A DNA stretch of 64,000 nt from Phyllobacteriaceae bacterium (GCA_016711085.1 JADJTR010000002.1:434001-498000); one strand, 5' to 3'; numbered from the stretch's first letter, positions 1 to 9,066 are shown. The notes: generated by a model not told the origin, from the letters alone. Made by a program: numbers and translations.

Positions 1-36
1 ACGCGCCAAACCGGTTCCGCGCGGCGCTGACAGGTT

Positions 37-450
37 CTATCGGAGCGCCGCCCTGAGCCGTTTCTTGTCCGTCTGCCATGCCTTGCGGCTGATCACGATC
101 CGGTTCTTGCGGTCGCGCAGCTGATATCTATCGCCGATCACGCGTTCGCTCCAACCGTCGGCGTAGAACAGGATGACGGTGTTTGCGTCAGCCACCGAAT
201 TTCTGACCCTGCCGTGCCCCGACAACGCGCCGAGAAAACCGCCGACGGTCGAACCGGCCACGCCGTGCTCGCCGTCGTCCTCTCCGTCTTCTCCGTCTTC
301 GCCGCCATCGTCTCCACCATCCCGGCCTTCGCCATCATCGGCAAAAGCGGCGGCGACGCCGAAATCCGGATGGAACCGGTCGGCGTCCGTCGGCGGGCGC
401 GGGGGCAGCAGCGTGAAAAGCAGCGCCAGCAGGCCGATTCGCCACGCCAT
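37..450 (-). CDS. Hypothetical secreted protein with acidic low-complexity segment
   Basis: I do not recognise a family. From the ATG at 450 the product is 137 residues. It opens with a short hydrophobic stretch (MAWRIGLLALLFTLL) that looks like a signal peptide, followed by a Gly/Asp/Glu-rich segment at about residues 35-65. The C-terminal half is more ordered (a Gly-rich VGGFLGALSG patch, then FYADGWSERVIGDRY and a basic tail). The reading frame stays open upstream to 573, so an earlier start is possible, but the hydrophobic segment would then be internal. The next gene on the same strand encodes another acidic secreted protein, so the two may be related in function. A metal-binding or envelope role would be a guess. 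Confidence 0.55.
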   Translation of the reverse strand: MAWRIGLLALLFTLLPPRPPTDADRFHPDFGVAAAFADDGEGRDGGDDGGEDGEDGEDDGEHGVAGSTVGGFLGALSGHGRVRNSVADANTVILFYADGWSERVIGDRYQLRDRKNRIVISRKAWQTDKKRLRAALR

Positions 451-589
451 CGTCAAGTCGCCGGACGGGGCGGCCGCGTCGATGTCACGCTGGTGGATCA
501 TGGCCATTGCAGTTCGGGAATTTGCCCGGTTTGTCCGATTCCTAACGCTCTCGCGCAACAAAGTCTTCGGCACAAGGTCCGAGACCCCG

Positions 590-624
590 AAAAGGGGAGC
601 GACCGGCGGGAAGCCGGTCGCTCG
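590..624 (-). terminator. Intrinsic terminator downstream of the Asp/Gly-rich gene
   Basis: Read on the minus strand, an 11-bp perfect stem (GAGCGACCGGC with its complement) with a 5-nt loop is followed by CCCCTTTT. It sits about 95 bp beyond the stop of the gene ending at 720. Confidence 0.6.
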
Positions 625-719
625 TTGGAATGAAGGCTCGGCGAAAGCGCTTCATTCGAGGGCGAATCGCCGGTGCGGGGGCGGGCCGGGCAATCCGCCG
701 GTTTGCTGTCCTGCGACGT

Positions 720-1079
720 TCAGTCCTTGCTGTTGATTAGCGCCTTGAGCGAGGACTTGAAGCTGCCCTTCCTGGTGGTGGAGGAATCGTCATCGCTGTC
801 GTCGTCGGAATCGTCGCCGCCGCTGTCGTCGCCCGAATCGTGGCCCGGACCATCGTCATCCCCGCCGCCGTGATCGTCGCCGGCATCGTGGCCGGGACCG
901 TCGTCGCCGCCGCCTGAATCACCTTCGCCGCTTTCCCCGCCCTCGCCCTCGCCATCGGCGAGGGCAATCGAAGCGTTCGGCTTCAAGACGCCGTCATCCA
1001 GTGTCAGCGTGAGCGGAGTCGCGGCGAGCACGTAAGCAAGGCCGATGGCGCTGACGGTCGGCTTCAACAGAGTGTTCAT
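720..1079 (-). CDS. Small secreted Asp/Gly-rich protein with internal repeats
   Basis: A 119-residue protein with no family I can name. Residues 1-42 resemble a signal peptide (MNTLLKPTVSAIGLAYVLAA, with an Ala-rich stretch ending near LADGE). Residues 43-100 are almost only Gly, Asp, Ser, Glu and His and contain an imperfect tandem motif, GGDDGPGHDAGDDH then GGDDDGPGHDSGDD. A short basic tail (TTRKGSFKSSLKALINSKD) ends the protein. The start is supported by AAGGAA six bases upstream. Asp/Gly/His repeats of this kind could bind calcium or other divalent metals, but that is inference. An intrinsic terminator follows at 590-624. Confidence 0.6.
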   Translation of the reverse strand: MNTLLKPTVSAIGLAYVLAATPLTLTLDDGVLKPNASIALADGEGEGGESGEGDSGGGDDGPGHDAGDDHGGGDDDGPGHDSGDDSGGDDSDDDSDDDSSTTRKGSFKSSLKALINSKD

Positions 1080-1281
1080 TGTGACGTTCCTTTCCGGTCA
1101 TTTTGCGCGGTGGCGCCCGCAATCGATGGAAGGACGGTAGCCGGCGCCCCGTTTCTTCGCGAGCCGTCCGGGACTTCAGAATTGGCTGGAGCGGACCTTG
1201 GCGCGCCAGGGATCGGACCAAGGGCCTATTCCGGCCGGCGCGGCGCAGCGACCGCGGTCCGCCTTTCGGCGGGCATAAACG

Positions 1282-1305
1282 AAAAGGCGGCCGAAGCCGC
1301 CTTTC
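1282..1305 (-). terminator. Intrinsic terminator of prpE
   Basis: On the minus strand GGCGGC-TTCG-GCCGCC (a stable UUCG tetraloop) is followed by TTTTC, about 25 bp past the prpE stop codon. Confidence 0.7.
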
Positions 1306-1327
1306 CGCATGCAAGGGTCGAGGCGAG

Positions 1328-3235
1328 TCAGACGCCGATGCCGCGCGATTTCAGCATTGCGCCGATCTCGTCGAGGATCGCCGGGTCGTCGATGGTCGCC
1401 GGCATGTTCCATTTTTCCTTGTCGGCGATTTTCTGCATGGTGCCGCGCAGGATCTTGCCCGAGCGGGTTTTCGGCAAGCGGTTGACGGTGACCACCGTCT
1501 TGAAGGCGGCGACCGGGCCGATGCGGTCGCGCACCAGCTTCACCACTTCCTTCTCGATCTCCGCCGTCGGCCGGGCGACGCCATGCTTCAGCACGATGAA
1601 GCCGCAGGGAATCTGGCCCTTCATGTCGTCATGGATGCCGATGACCGCGCATTCGGCCACATCGCGGTGTTCGGCGACGACCTCCTCCATGCCGCCGGTC
1701 GACAGGCGGTGGCCGGCGACGTTGATGATGTCGTCGGTGCGGGCCATGATGAAGAGGTAGCCGTCCTCGTCCATCAAGCCGGCGTCGGCTGTCTTGTAGT
1801 AGCCCGGGAACTCGTCGAGATAGGCCGAGCGGAAGCGGGAATCGGCGTTCCACAGCGTCGGCAGCGAGCCGGGCGGCAGCGGCAGCTTGACGACGACATT
1901 GCCGAGCGTGCCGGGCGCAACCGCATGGCCGGCGTCGTCCAGCACCTGGATGTCGTAGCCCGGCATGGCGACGGCGGGAGAGCCGTATTTGACCTTGAGC
2001 AGGCCGAGGCCGGCCGGATTGCCGGCAATCGCCCAGCCGGTTTCCGTCTGCCACCAATGGTCGATCACCGGCACCCTCAGCCTGGCCTCGGCCCATTTGA
2101 TCGTGTCGGGGTCGGCGCGTTCGCCGGCGAGGAACAGGGTGCGGAATTTCGACAGGTCGTAGTGACCGACCAGTTCGCCTTCCGGATCGCGCTGCTTGAT
2201 GGCGCGGAACGCGGTCGGCGCCGTGAAAAGCACGACGACCTTGTGTTCCTCGATGACGCGCCAGAAGGCGCCGGCGTCGGGCGTGCCGACCGGCTTGCCC
2301 TCGTAGAGGATCGTCGTGCAGCCGGCGAGCAGCGGCGCGTAGACGATGTAGGAGTGGCCGACGACCCAGCCGACATCGGAGGCGGCCCAGAACACCTCGC
2401 CCGGCTCGACGCCGTACATGGCGTGCATCGTCCAATGCAGCGCCACCATGTGGCCGCCGTTGTCGCGGACCACGCCCTTCGGCTGGCCGGTCGTGCCGGA
2501 GGTGTAGAGGATGTAGAGCGGATCGGTGGCGGCGACCGGGACCGGATCCGCCTTCCGGCCGGCGGCCTTCGTCGCCGCCATCGCCTCGGCGTAGTCGACA
2601 TCGCGGCCGGCGTCGAGATCACAGCGCTGTTCGTCGCGCTGCACGACGATGCATTTTTCCACCTTGTGCGAGGCGGTGGCGATGGCCTCGTCGAGCAGCG
2701 GCTTGTAGGCGACGACGCGGCCCGGTTCGAGGCCGCAGGAGGCCGAGACGATCAGTTTCGGCTTGGCGTCGTCGATGCGGGTGGCGAGTTCGCGCGCCGC
2801 GAAGCCGCCGAACACCACCGAATGGATGGCGCCGATGCGGGCGCAGGCGAGCATGGCGAAGGCGGCTTCCGGCACCATCGGCATGTAGATGATGACGCGG
2901 TCGCCCTTGGCGACGCCCTGGTCGGCGATGACAGCGGCGAAGGTCTCAACCTCGGCCTTCAATTCGGCGTAGGTGTACGTCTTCTTTTTACCGGTGATCG
3001 GCGAGTCGTAGATGATCGCCGCCTGACCGCCGCGCCCTGCGGCGACATGGCGATCAACCGCGTTGGCGCAGGTGTTGGTCTCGCCGCCGACGAACCAGCG
3101 GCCATAGACGCCCTGACCGGCATCGAACACCTTGTCCCACTTTTTCGTCCAGTCGAGCGCTGACGCCGCTTCGGCCCAGAAGCCTTCCGGGTCGGCTTTC
3201 CATCGGGCGTAGATGTCGTGATAGCGCGAAGCCAT
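1328..3235 (-). CDS. prpE: Propionyl-CoA synthetase (acyl-CoA synthetase family)
   Basis: Activates propionate (and less well acetate) to the CoA thioester with ATP, giving AMP and pyrophosphate, in the cytoplasm. The 635-residue length fits PrpE/Acs enzymes. Visible motifs are the adenylation loop YTSGTTGQPKG at about 244-254, WQTETGW, and the C-terminal TRSGKILRGTM with the catalytic, acetylatable Lys near 594. Overall wording (the GQGVYGRWFVGG region and the RARIGA-like core) is closer to PrpE than to AcsA, but substrate choice cannot be proved by eye. The ATG at 3235 is preferred over an in-frame upstream start at 3271 because GGAGGAGG lies 6-8 bases before it. It appears monocistronic, with a terminator at 1282-1305. 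Confidence 0.9.
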   Translation of the reverse strand: MASRYHDIYARWKADPEGFWAEAASALDWTKKWDKVFDAGQGVYGRWFVGGETNTCANAVDRHVAAGRGGQAAIIYDSPITGKKKTYTYAELKAEVETFAAVIADQGVAKGDRVIIYMPMVPEAAFAMLACARIGAIHSVVFGGFAARELATRIDDAKPKLIVSASCGLEPGRVVAYKPLLDEAIATASHKVEKCIVVQRDEQRCDLDAGRDVDYAEAMAATKAAGRKADPVPVAATDPLYILYTSGTTGQPKGVVRDNGGHMVALHWTMHAMYGVEPGEVFWAASDVGWVVGHSYIVYAPLLAGCTTILYEGKPVGTPDAGAFWRVIEEHKVVVLFTAPTAFRAIKQRDPEGELVGHYDLSKFRTLFLAGERADPDTIKWAEARLRVPVIDHWWQTETGWAIAGNPAGLGLLKVKYGSPAVAMPGYDIQVLDDAGHAVAPGTLGNVVVKLPLPPGSLPTLWNADSRFRSAYLDEFPGYYKTADAGLMDEDGYLFIMARTDDIINVAGHRLSTGGMEEVVAEHRDVAECAVIGIHDDMKGQIPCGFIVLKHGVARPTAEIEKEVVKLVRDRIGPVAAFKTVVTVNRLPKTRSGKILRGTMQKIADKEKWNMPATIDDPAILDEIGAMLKSRGIGV

Positions 3236-3333
3236 GGCGTCCTCCTCCGGGGCGGGAATTCGTGACGCCATTTAGGCGCGTGGGCGGGCCGGAGTCCATT
3301 TGACTTGCGTCGCAGCCAATCGGTTGAAACCGC

Positions 3334-4038
3334 TCAATCGCCGGTGACGAAGGGCAACAAGTGCTCCGCCCAGGCGGCGTAGCCGAGTGCGCCGGCGTGA
3401 AAACCGTCGACGGCGAAGCCGCCCGGACCCTTGACCGGCAATGGCGTCGCGGCGACGCCGCCGCGCTCGCGCGCCAGCCTTGATCCGAGTGAATTGAACG
3501 CATGGGCCCGCACCGAAAGGATGTCGGCGAGCGGTCGCGGCAGGGCCGGAACGTCGCGCATTTCGACGATCGGCGACCAGACGAGGCGGGCGGAGGGAAA
3601 ACGCGCTTTCAGCGCGTAGATCAAGCCGCCGAACTCGCGCTTGAAGCGGGCAAGCGTGTGGAAATTCTTGGCGTCGTTGGTCCCGACCGACAGCACGATG
3701 TGGGTGAAGCCGTCGCGCGGCAGATGCTTGACCACGTGATCGCGGATCTGTCCCGAGGTGGCCGAGTTGAAGCCGGCGACGCGCCAATGCGTGACCTGTC
3801 CGGCCTTGTCCGCCATCAGGGCGGCCAGCAGCGGCCCCATGCCGTCCCCGATCCGTCCGACGCCGACGCCGGCGGCGGACGAATCGCCGATGACGAGCAG
3901 CCGGATCGTCGCCTCGCCCGGCCCGGTGACGCCCTCATGCGGACCGGAAGGCGGGACCAGCCGCTCGGTGCGCCGCCGCACGGCGAGCCCCTGCCACAGG
4001 GCGATGGGAAGCGCGAGCCAGGTGAGAAGCAGTTTCAT
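3334..4038 (-). CDS. SGNH/GDSL-family hydrolase
   Basis: A 234-residue esterase/lipase-like hydrolase of unknown substrate. It shows the SGNH blocks in order: GDSSAAG at 51-57 (nucleophile Ser), a Gly/Asn region near 88-96 (AGFNSATSG), GTND at 119-122 (Asn) and DGFHAG at 211-216 (the Asp-x-x-His pair). An N-terminal hydrophobic segment (residues 1-20, followed by RRR) may be a membrane anchor or uncleaved signal, implying a periplasmic or membrane-associated enzyme. It shares its strand with prpE downstream, but the gap of about 100 bp and the strong prpE Shine-Dalgarno give no clear operon. Confidence 0.85.
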   Translation of the reverse strand: MKLLLTWLALPIALWQGLAVRRRTERLVPPSGPHEGVTGPGEATIRLLVIGDSSAAGVGVGRIGDGMGPLLAALMADKAGQVTHWRVAGFNSATSGQIRDHVVKHLPRDGFTHIVLSVGTNDAKNFHTLARFKREFGGLIYALKARFPSARLVWSPIVEMRDVPALPRPLADILSVRAHAFNSLGSRLARERGGVAATPLPVKGPGGFAVDGFHAGALGYAAWAEHLLPFVTGD

Positions 4039-4089
4039 GGCCGCCCTTCAAATGCGGCGGAAGAAAAAAACAAAGCGGGCGAGGACTAC

Positions 4090-4208
4090 CGCGCCTTTCC
4101 CGCCCTCGAGAAGGTGAGGTGGTCGCGAAACGACCGGAGGGGGTGAAATCAGCCCCCACCCGGCCCCGCGGGCCAACCTCGCCCGCAGGCGTGGGAGGGA
4201 AAGGCGCG
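4090..4208. repeat. RIME-like intergenic palindrome
   Basis: A foldable non-coding element between two minus-strand genes. The outer arms CGCGCCTTTCCC (4090-4101) and GGGAAAGGCGCG (4197-4208) are perfectly complementary. Inside are two smaller hairpins, GGTCG-CGAAA-CGACC and GGGGGTGA-AA-TCAGCCCCC. This resembles the intergenic mosaic palindromes of rhizobia, although I cannot match it to a named family by eye. Confidence 0.6.
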
Positions 4209-4215
4209 CCGCGCC

Positions 4216-5709
4216 TCACTTGATGACGATGCGCGGCTCCATCGCCTTCACTTCGCCGAGCTCGCGGATATAGGCCATCACGTCATTGGCCATCAGCTTG
4301 GCCGATTCCGGATTGACCAGCATCTTCGTGCCCTTGAACACGCTGTAGCCGTCGCCGCCGCCGGCCATGTAGTCATTGGTGGCGACGCTGTAGTTTTTCG
4401 CCGGGTCGAGCGCCGCGCCATTGGCCATGATGTCGGAGACGCGGTCGCCGGCGGCTTTCGCCTTGTCGACGACGAAGGTGAGGCCCGAGACCTGCGGGAA
4501 GCGGCCCGCGCCCTTCTCGATCTCCGAGACGCCGTTTTCCAGCGCCTCTTCCACTTGCGCGCCGGTCAGTTCCAGCATCACCGTCTTGTTGCCGAAGGGC
4601 AGTTCGGTGAGGATGTCCTTGCGGGTCAACTTGGTTCCGGCGGGATAGACCTTGTCGCCGCGAATGCCGCCGCCATTGGTGATGGCGAGTTCGGCCCCGA
4701 CCGCCTTGCGCGTGGCGTCGGCGATGAGATCGCCCATCGCCGTTTCCATGGTGCGCACCGACGCCTTGCGGCTGTCGAGTTCGATGGCGGTCGTGCCGAG
4801 TTCGACGCCGAGTTCGGCATCGAGCAGCTTGGCGTATTCGGCCACTTTCGCGGCGACGGCCTCGTCGGGCTTGACGGTCGACGTATCGTGGATGCGGAAC
4901 GACGGCGCCCATTTGACCGAGCGCTTGCCGTCCTTTTCCTGGATGTCGAAATTGACGTCGACGGCGACGACCTGGCCGGCGTCCGATTGCGATTCGGCCG
5001 CCGCGGTGCGGCCGTTGAAGAAGACCCAGAGATCGTGATTGTGGCCGTTCAGCACCAGATCGACGGTCCCCATCAGGCCCTGGGCGACGTCGCGGGTGTT
5101 GTGGTTGATGGCGACGATGAACTCGGCGCCGCCGTCCTTCAACTCCTTGGCCTTGGCCTTGGCGGTCTCGACCGCCTTGCCGAACTTCAAATCGCCGGGC
5201 GACGACAGCACGTCGGTGGTCTCTTCCGCCAGGCCGATGAAGCCGACCTTGACGCCGCCGATGTCCTTGACCAGCGTTCCGCCCATTCCGGGCACCGGCG
5301 AACCGTCGGCCTGGGTCACATTGGCGGCGATCCACGGGAATTTCGATTCGCCCATGCGCTTGGCGGCGACCTCCTTGCCGAAATCGAATTCGTGGTTGCC
5401 GGGCGTCATCACGTCGGTGGCGATCATGTTGGAGAACACGATCATGTGCTCGCCCTGGTCGAAGCCTGAAAACAGCGATGGCGAGATCAGGTCGCCGGCA
5501 TTGACCAGCACCGTGTTCGGATTGGCGGCGCGTTCGCCGGCGACGACGGTGGCGAGACGCGGAAAGCCGCCGCGGCCCCTGGCCTCGTCCATCTCGTAAA
5601 TGTCGTTGACGAGCACGAACGTCACTTTCGACGCGTCGGCGAGCGCCGAGGTCAGCGCGGCCAGGCTGACGCCGAGCGCCAGAATCGAGGTTTTCAGGAA
5701 TTTGGACAT
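4216..5709 (-). CDS. Secreted 5'-nucleotidase / UDP-sugar-hydrolase-like metallophosphatase
   Basis: A 497-residue periplasmic enzyme with a signal peptide (about residues 1-24, MSKFLKTSILALGVSLAALT), a calcineurin-like metallophosphatase domain and a C-terminal 5'-nucleotidase domain (ITNGGGIRGD, then FGNKTVMLELTGAQ). It should release phosphate from nucleotides or related esters. Metal-site motifs AGDLISPS (71-78) and GNHEFDFG (104-111) are intact. The first metal motif reads NDIYEM (35-40) where UshA-type enzymes have an N-D-x-H pattern, so Tyr replaces the usual His ligand. The start at 5709 is chosen because GGAGA precedes it and a signal peptide follows directly. No obvious operon partner. 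Confidence 0.85.
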   Translation of the reverse strand: MSKFLKTSILALGVSLAALTSALADASKVTFVLVNDIYEMDEARGRGGFPRLATVVAGERAANPNTVLVNAGDLISPSLFSGFDQGEHMIVFSNMIATDVMTPGNHEFDFGKEVAAKRMGESKFPWIAANVTQADGSPVPGMGGTLVKDIGGVKVGFIGLAEETTDVLSSPGDLKFGKAVETAKAKAKELKDGGAEFIVAINHNTRDVAQGLMGTVDLVLNGHNHDLWVFFNGRTAAAESQSDAGQVVAVDVNFDIQEKDGKRSVKWAPSFRIHDTSTVKPDEAVAAKVAEYAKLLDAELGVELGTTAIELDSRKASVRTMETAMGDLIADATRKAVGAELAITNGGGIRGDKVYPAGTKLTRKDILTELPFGNKTVMLELTGAQVEEALENGVSEIEKGAGRFPQVSGLTFVVDKAKAAGDRVSDIMANGAALDPAKNYSVATNDYMAGGGDGYSVFKGTKMLVNPESAKLMANDVMAYIRELGEVKAMEPRIVIK

Positions 5710-5817
5710 GGGGGGTCTCCTTTGCCATGAAGGATAAAGCGCGCGATCCGGGTAGACCGCGCGCATGACAACATTTTTTCAACGCCGGGAAAAGATGTTC
5801 CGGCGCGATGGAAACAA

Positions 5818-7014
5818 TCAGGCCCGGAGCGCCTCGACGCCGGGCAGCGCCTTGCCTTCCATCCATTCGAGGAACGCGCCGCCCGCGGTCGAGATGTAGC
5901 TCATCTCGTCGGCGACGCCGGCGTGGTTGAGCGCCGAGACGGTGTCGCCGCCGCCGCCGACCGAGGTCATTTTGCCGGCTTTGGTGAGCTTGCCGACGTG
6001 TTTCGCCACCGCCACGGTCGCGGTGTCGAACGGGGTCAGCTCGAAAGCGCCGAGCGGGCCGTTCCAGACGACGGTCTTGACCTCGTCGAGCGCGGCGTTG
6101 ATTTCGGCCACGGTTTTCTTGCCGGCGTCGAGGATCATCGCGTCGGCCGGCACCTTGTCCAGCGTCACGGTCTCGTTTTTCGCATTCGCCTCGAATTTCC
6201 ACGCCACCACGGCGTCGACGGGGAGCAGGATGCGGCAACCGGCCTGCTTGGCGGCCGCCGTGATCTTCCGCGCCGTATCGGCGAGATCGTGCTCGCACAG
6301 GCTTTTGCCGACATCGATCCCTTGCGCGGCGAGGAAGGTGTTGGCCATGCCGCCGCCGATCACCAGCAGATCGACCTTCTTCACCAGGTTTTCCAGCAGG
6401 TCGATCTTCGACGACACCTTGGCGCCGCCGACGATCGCCGCGACCGGCCGTTTCGGCTGGCCGAGGCCGGATTCGAGCGCCTCAAGTTCGGCCTGCATGG
6501 TGCGGCCGGCATAGGCCGTCATGTGGTGCGCCAGGCCTTCGGTTGAGGCGTGCGCGCGGTGCGCGGCCGAAAACGCGTCGTTGACGAAGAAATCGCCGTT
6601 TTGCGCCATCGCCATGGTGAAGGCCGGATCGTTCTTTTCCTCTTCCTTGTGGAAGCGGGTGTTCTCCAGCATGACGATGTCGCCGGCCTTCATCGCCGCC
6701 ACGGCGGCGTTCGCGGCGTCGCCGATGCAATCCTCGGCGAAACCGACCGGGCGGCCGAGAATGGCCGACGTCGCCTTGGCCACGGGTTTGAGCGAGAATT
6801 CCGCCGAGGGCGCGCCCTTCGGCCGGCCGAAATGGGCCAGCAGCACGACCTTCGCGCCCTTGTCCGACAATTCCCTGATGGTCGGCGCGACGCGCTCGAT
6901 GCGGGTGGCGTCGGTGACCTTGCCGTCGGCCATCGGCACGTTGAGGTCGACGCGCACCAGCGCGCGCTTGCCCTTGATGTCGCCGAGGTCGTCGAGAGTG
7001 CGGAACTTCGCCAT
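5818..7014 (-). CDS. pgk: Phosphoglycerate kinase
   Basis: Glycolysis/gluconeogenesis: interconverts 1,3-bisphosphoglycerate plus ADP and 3-phosphoglycerate plus ATP. At 398 residues it is full length. It starts with the family pattern MAKFRTLDDL...RVDLNVPM, has the substrate-binding LLAHFGRPKG and the nucleotide-binding VGGGGDTVSALN near the end. AAGGAG lies seven bases before the ATG at 7014. In many alphaproteobacteria pgk follows gap directly; here three unrelated genes (antiporter, DUF559 cassette, DUF924) lie between, and no fructose-bisphosphate aldolase follows. Confidence 0.97.
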   Translation of the reverse strand: MAKFRTLDDLGDIKGKRALVRVDLNVPMADGKVTDATRIERVAPTIRELSDKGAKVVLLAHFGRPKGAPSAEFSLKPVAKATSAILGRPVGFAEDCIGDAANAAVAAMKAGDIVMLENTRFHKEEEKNDPAFTMAMAQNGDFFVNDAFSAAHRAHASTEGLAHHMTAYAGRTMQAELEALESGLGQPKRPVAAIVGGAKVSSKIDLLENLVKKVDLLVIGGGMANTFLAAQGIDVGKSLCEHDLADTARKITAAAKQAGCRILLPVDAVVAWKFEANAKNETVTLDKVPADAMILDAGKKTVAEINAALDEVKTVVWNGPLGAFELTPFDTATVAVAKHVGKLTKAGKMTSVGGGGDTVSALNHAGVADEMSYISTAGGAFLEWMEGKALPGVEALRA

Positions 7015-7082
7015 GGGATTCTCCTTAAATTCGATCGCGGGCACCATAATCACGGCGGCGGGAGGTGCAACCATGGCATGGA

Positions 7083-8879
7083 TCAAGGGCCGCGACGGAT
7101 GAGCGCGGCGAGTTTCTCGATGAGCGTTTGCGGCGACAGGAAGGCCGGCACCGGCGGCTCGGAACGCTGCTCGAACGAGACGCCGGCCTCGACGACGCGG
7201 CCGCGTTCGTCGATGTCGCGGACGATCACGTCGACCGGACCGAGATTGACGCGGTCGGCGAACTCGGCGCGGCCGCCGAGCCGGTCGGAAAGCAGGGAAG
7301 CGATCGGCCGGGCGCGGTCTTCCGCCGATACGATCGCGCCATAAGCATCGGCGATGAGGCCGGCCGGTTGGGCCGGATCGATGGCGAAGGCGCCGAAGAA
7401 ATCGGAATCGTCGGGCGACAGTTTCTCGCGCCGCGCGAACAGCCGGTCGAGCAGGCGGGGATATTTGTCCGAGACGAAGATGTAGACGAGATCGCCCGCC
7501 ACCAGCCGGCCGGCGAACTGGTAGCGCATGGAGCGGCCTTCGCGCACCACCAGCGACGGTTTGGCCCAGCGCGGAATGCGCGCGCCCTTGCACACCGGGC
7601 TGCCGGCGGTGACGCGGTAGGCGAGCAGCTCATGATGGGCCGAACCCGGCAGTTCCAGCTCGACCTTGTCGACCGGGCCGGTGCGCAGCGGCACGATCAG
7701 GCCCAAACGGCGCGCCACCGGGCCGATGGTCCAGCCCTGCAGGATCAGCGACACGACGACGACGATGAAGACGACGTTGAAAATCGTACGGCCATGGTCG
7801 ATGCCGGCCGCGACGGGCAGCAGCGCCAGCAGGATCGACACCGCGCCGCGCAAGCCGACCCAGGAGACGAAGGCGACCTCGGCGCGCGGCAGGCGGAACG
7901 GCGCCAGGCATGCCGTCACCGCCAGCGGGCGGGCGATGAAGACGAGAAACAGGCCGAGGCCGATCGCCGCCGGGGCAATCGCCAGGAACTCCGACGGCGT
8001 GGCGTAAAGCCCGAGGAGGAGGAACATGATGATCTGCGCCAGCCAGCTCATGCCGTTCTTGAAACGGCGTAGCGCCGCATCCTGCCGCATGCCGGCGTTG
8101 CCGGCGACGACGCCGGCGACATAGACGGCGAGGAAGCCCGAACCATGCGCCGCGCCGGCCGCGCCGAAGACGATCAGCGCCAGGGTGAGCACGAACACCG
8201 GCGCGAGGCCGCGGTCGAGGTCCAGCCTTTCGGTGAGCCGGACGATGGCCCAGCCGCCAAAAAGGCCGGCCGCCGCTCCGATCGCCATATGGGCAAGGAA
8301 GCCGAGCGCGATGTCGAGGGCGAGTTCGCCGGGGGTAGCCGTTCCCGCCGCCGCCGCGCCGGTGAGCGCGATCACCAGAAAGATGGCGATCGGATCGTTC
8401 GAGCCTGATTCGATTTCGAGGATCGAGCGCGTGCGCTCGCGGATGTTCAGGCCGCCGGCGCGCAGAAGGAAGAACACCGCCGCCGCATCGGTCGAGGCGA
8501 CGAGGGATCCGACGATCAGCGCGTCGAGCCAGGAAAAGCCGGCGAGATAATGCGCCGGCAGGGCGACGAGGCCGGCGGTGGCGGCGACGCCGAAGGTCGC
8601 CAGCGCAAGCGACGGCCACGCCGCCTGGCGCAGCGCGGCGGCCGGCGTGCCGAAACCTGAATCGAACAGGATGATGGCGAGAGACAGCGCGCCGACCAGA
8701 TAGGCGGTCCGCACATTGTCGAACTGGATGCCGAAGCCGTCCTCGCCGGCGAGCAGGCCGATGCCGAGAAAGACGAGCAGCAGCGGCGCGCCGAAACGAA
8801 AGGCGATCAGCGACGAAAACGCCGCCGCGAGCACCAGCCCGCCGGCGATGAGCGTGATGATGTAGACGCTGTCGCCCAT
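7083..8879 (-). CDS. Potassium/proton antiporter, CPA1 family, with TrkA-C domain
   Basis: Inner-membrane cation/H+ exchanger of 598 residues. About twelve hydrophobic segments fill residues 5-385. Typical motifs include LFDSGFGT, the VASTDAAAVFFLL region and LEIESGSNDPIAIFL, which contains the Asp expected in the ion-binding centre. A cytosolic tail follows with a TrkA-C-type domain (around LVYIFVSDKYPRLLDRLF) and a further C-terminal domain (residues about 500-580). This arrangement matches the NhaP2/CvrA group, which mainly exports K+ for cytoplasmic pH and K+ control. Substrate specificity is inferred from domain order. It lies between pgk and the DUF559 cassette. Confidence 0.85.
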   Translation of the reverse strand: MGDSVYIITLIAGGLVLAAAFSSLIAFRFGAPLLLVFLGIGLLAGEDGFGIQFDNVRTAYLVGALSLAIILFDSGFGTPAAALRQAAWPSLALATFGVAATAGLVALPAHYLAGFSWLDALIVGSLVASTDAAAVFFLLRAGGLNIRERTRSILEIESGSNDPIAIFLVIALTGAAAAGTATPGELALDIALGFLAHMAIGAAAGLFGGWAIVRLTERLDLDRGLAPVFVLTLALIVFGAAGAAHGSGFLAVYVAGVVAGNAGMRQDAALRRFKNGMSWLAQIIMFLLLGLYATPSEFLAIAPAAIGLGLFLVFIARPLAVTACLAPFRLPRAEVAFVSWVGLRGAVSILLALLPVAAGIDHGRTIFNVVFIVVVVSLILQGWTIGPVARRLGLIVPLRTGPVDKVELELPGSAHHELLAYRVTAGSPVCKGARIPRWAKPSLVVREGRSMRYQFAGRLVAGDLVYIFVSDKYPRLLDRLFARREKLSPDDSDFFGAFAIDPAQPAGLIADAYGAIVSAEDRARPIASLLSDRLGGRAEFADRVNLGPVDVIVRDIDERGRVVEAGVSFEQRSEPPVPAFLSPQTLIEKLAALIRRGP

Positions 8880-8978
8880 GAAGTTCCCAAGCGAATCAAG
8901 GATTTACCTTGGCCGAGCGAATGGGGCGAACGCAAGGCGGATTGTGCGCCGCGGCAATGTGGACGGGGGGGCAGCACG

Positions 8979-9066
8979 CCTATCTCCCCCCTTGCGGGGG
9001 AGAAAGCGAATTCCTTGACTTGGGCGTCGCCCAAGTCATTGGAATTCGCAAGTGGGGGGATCACCA
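8979..9066. repeat. Palindromic element A flanking the DUF559 gene
   Basis: TATCTCCCCCCTTGCGGGGG is followed by a long perfect stem: GCGAATTCC pairs with GGAATTCGC and TGACTTGGGC pairs with GCCCAAGTCA around a GTC loop, then a G-run ends the element. The copy at 9432-9512 is the same element in inverted orientation. The DUF559 stop codon lies inside the last bases of this element. Confidence 0.75.

Noticed and set aside
1103..3163. Long plus-strand open frame antisense to prpE (686 codons)
   Set aside because: High G+C keeps the antisense frame open; the product is repetitive in Arg/Gly/His/Asp with no recognisable domain, while prpE on the minus strand is full length with all motifs.
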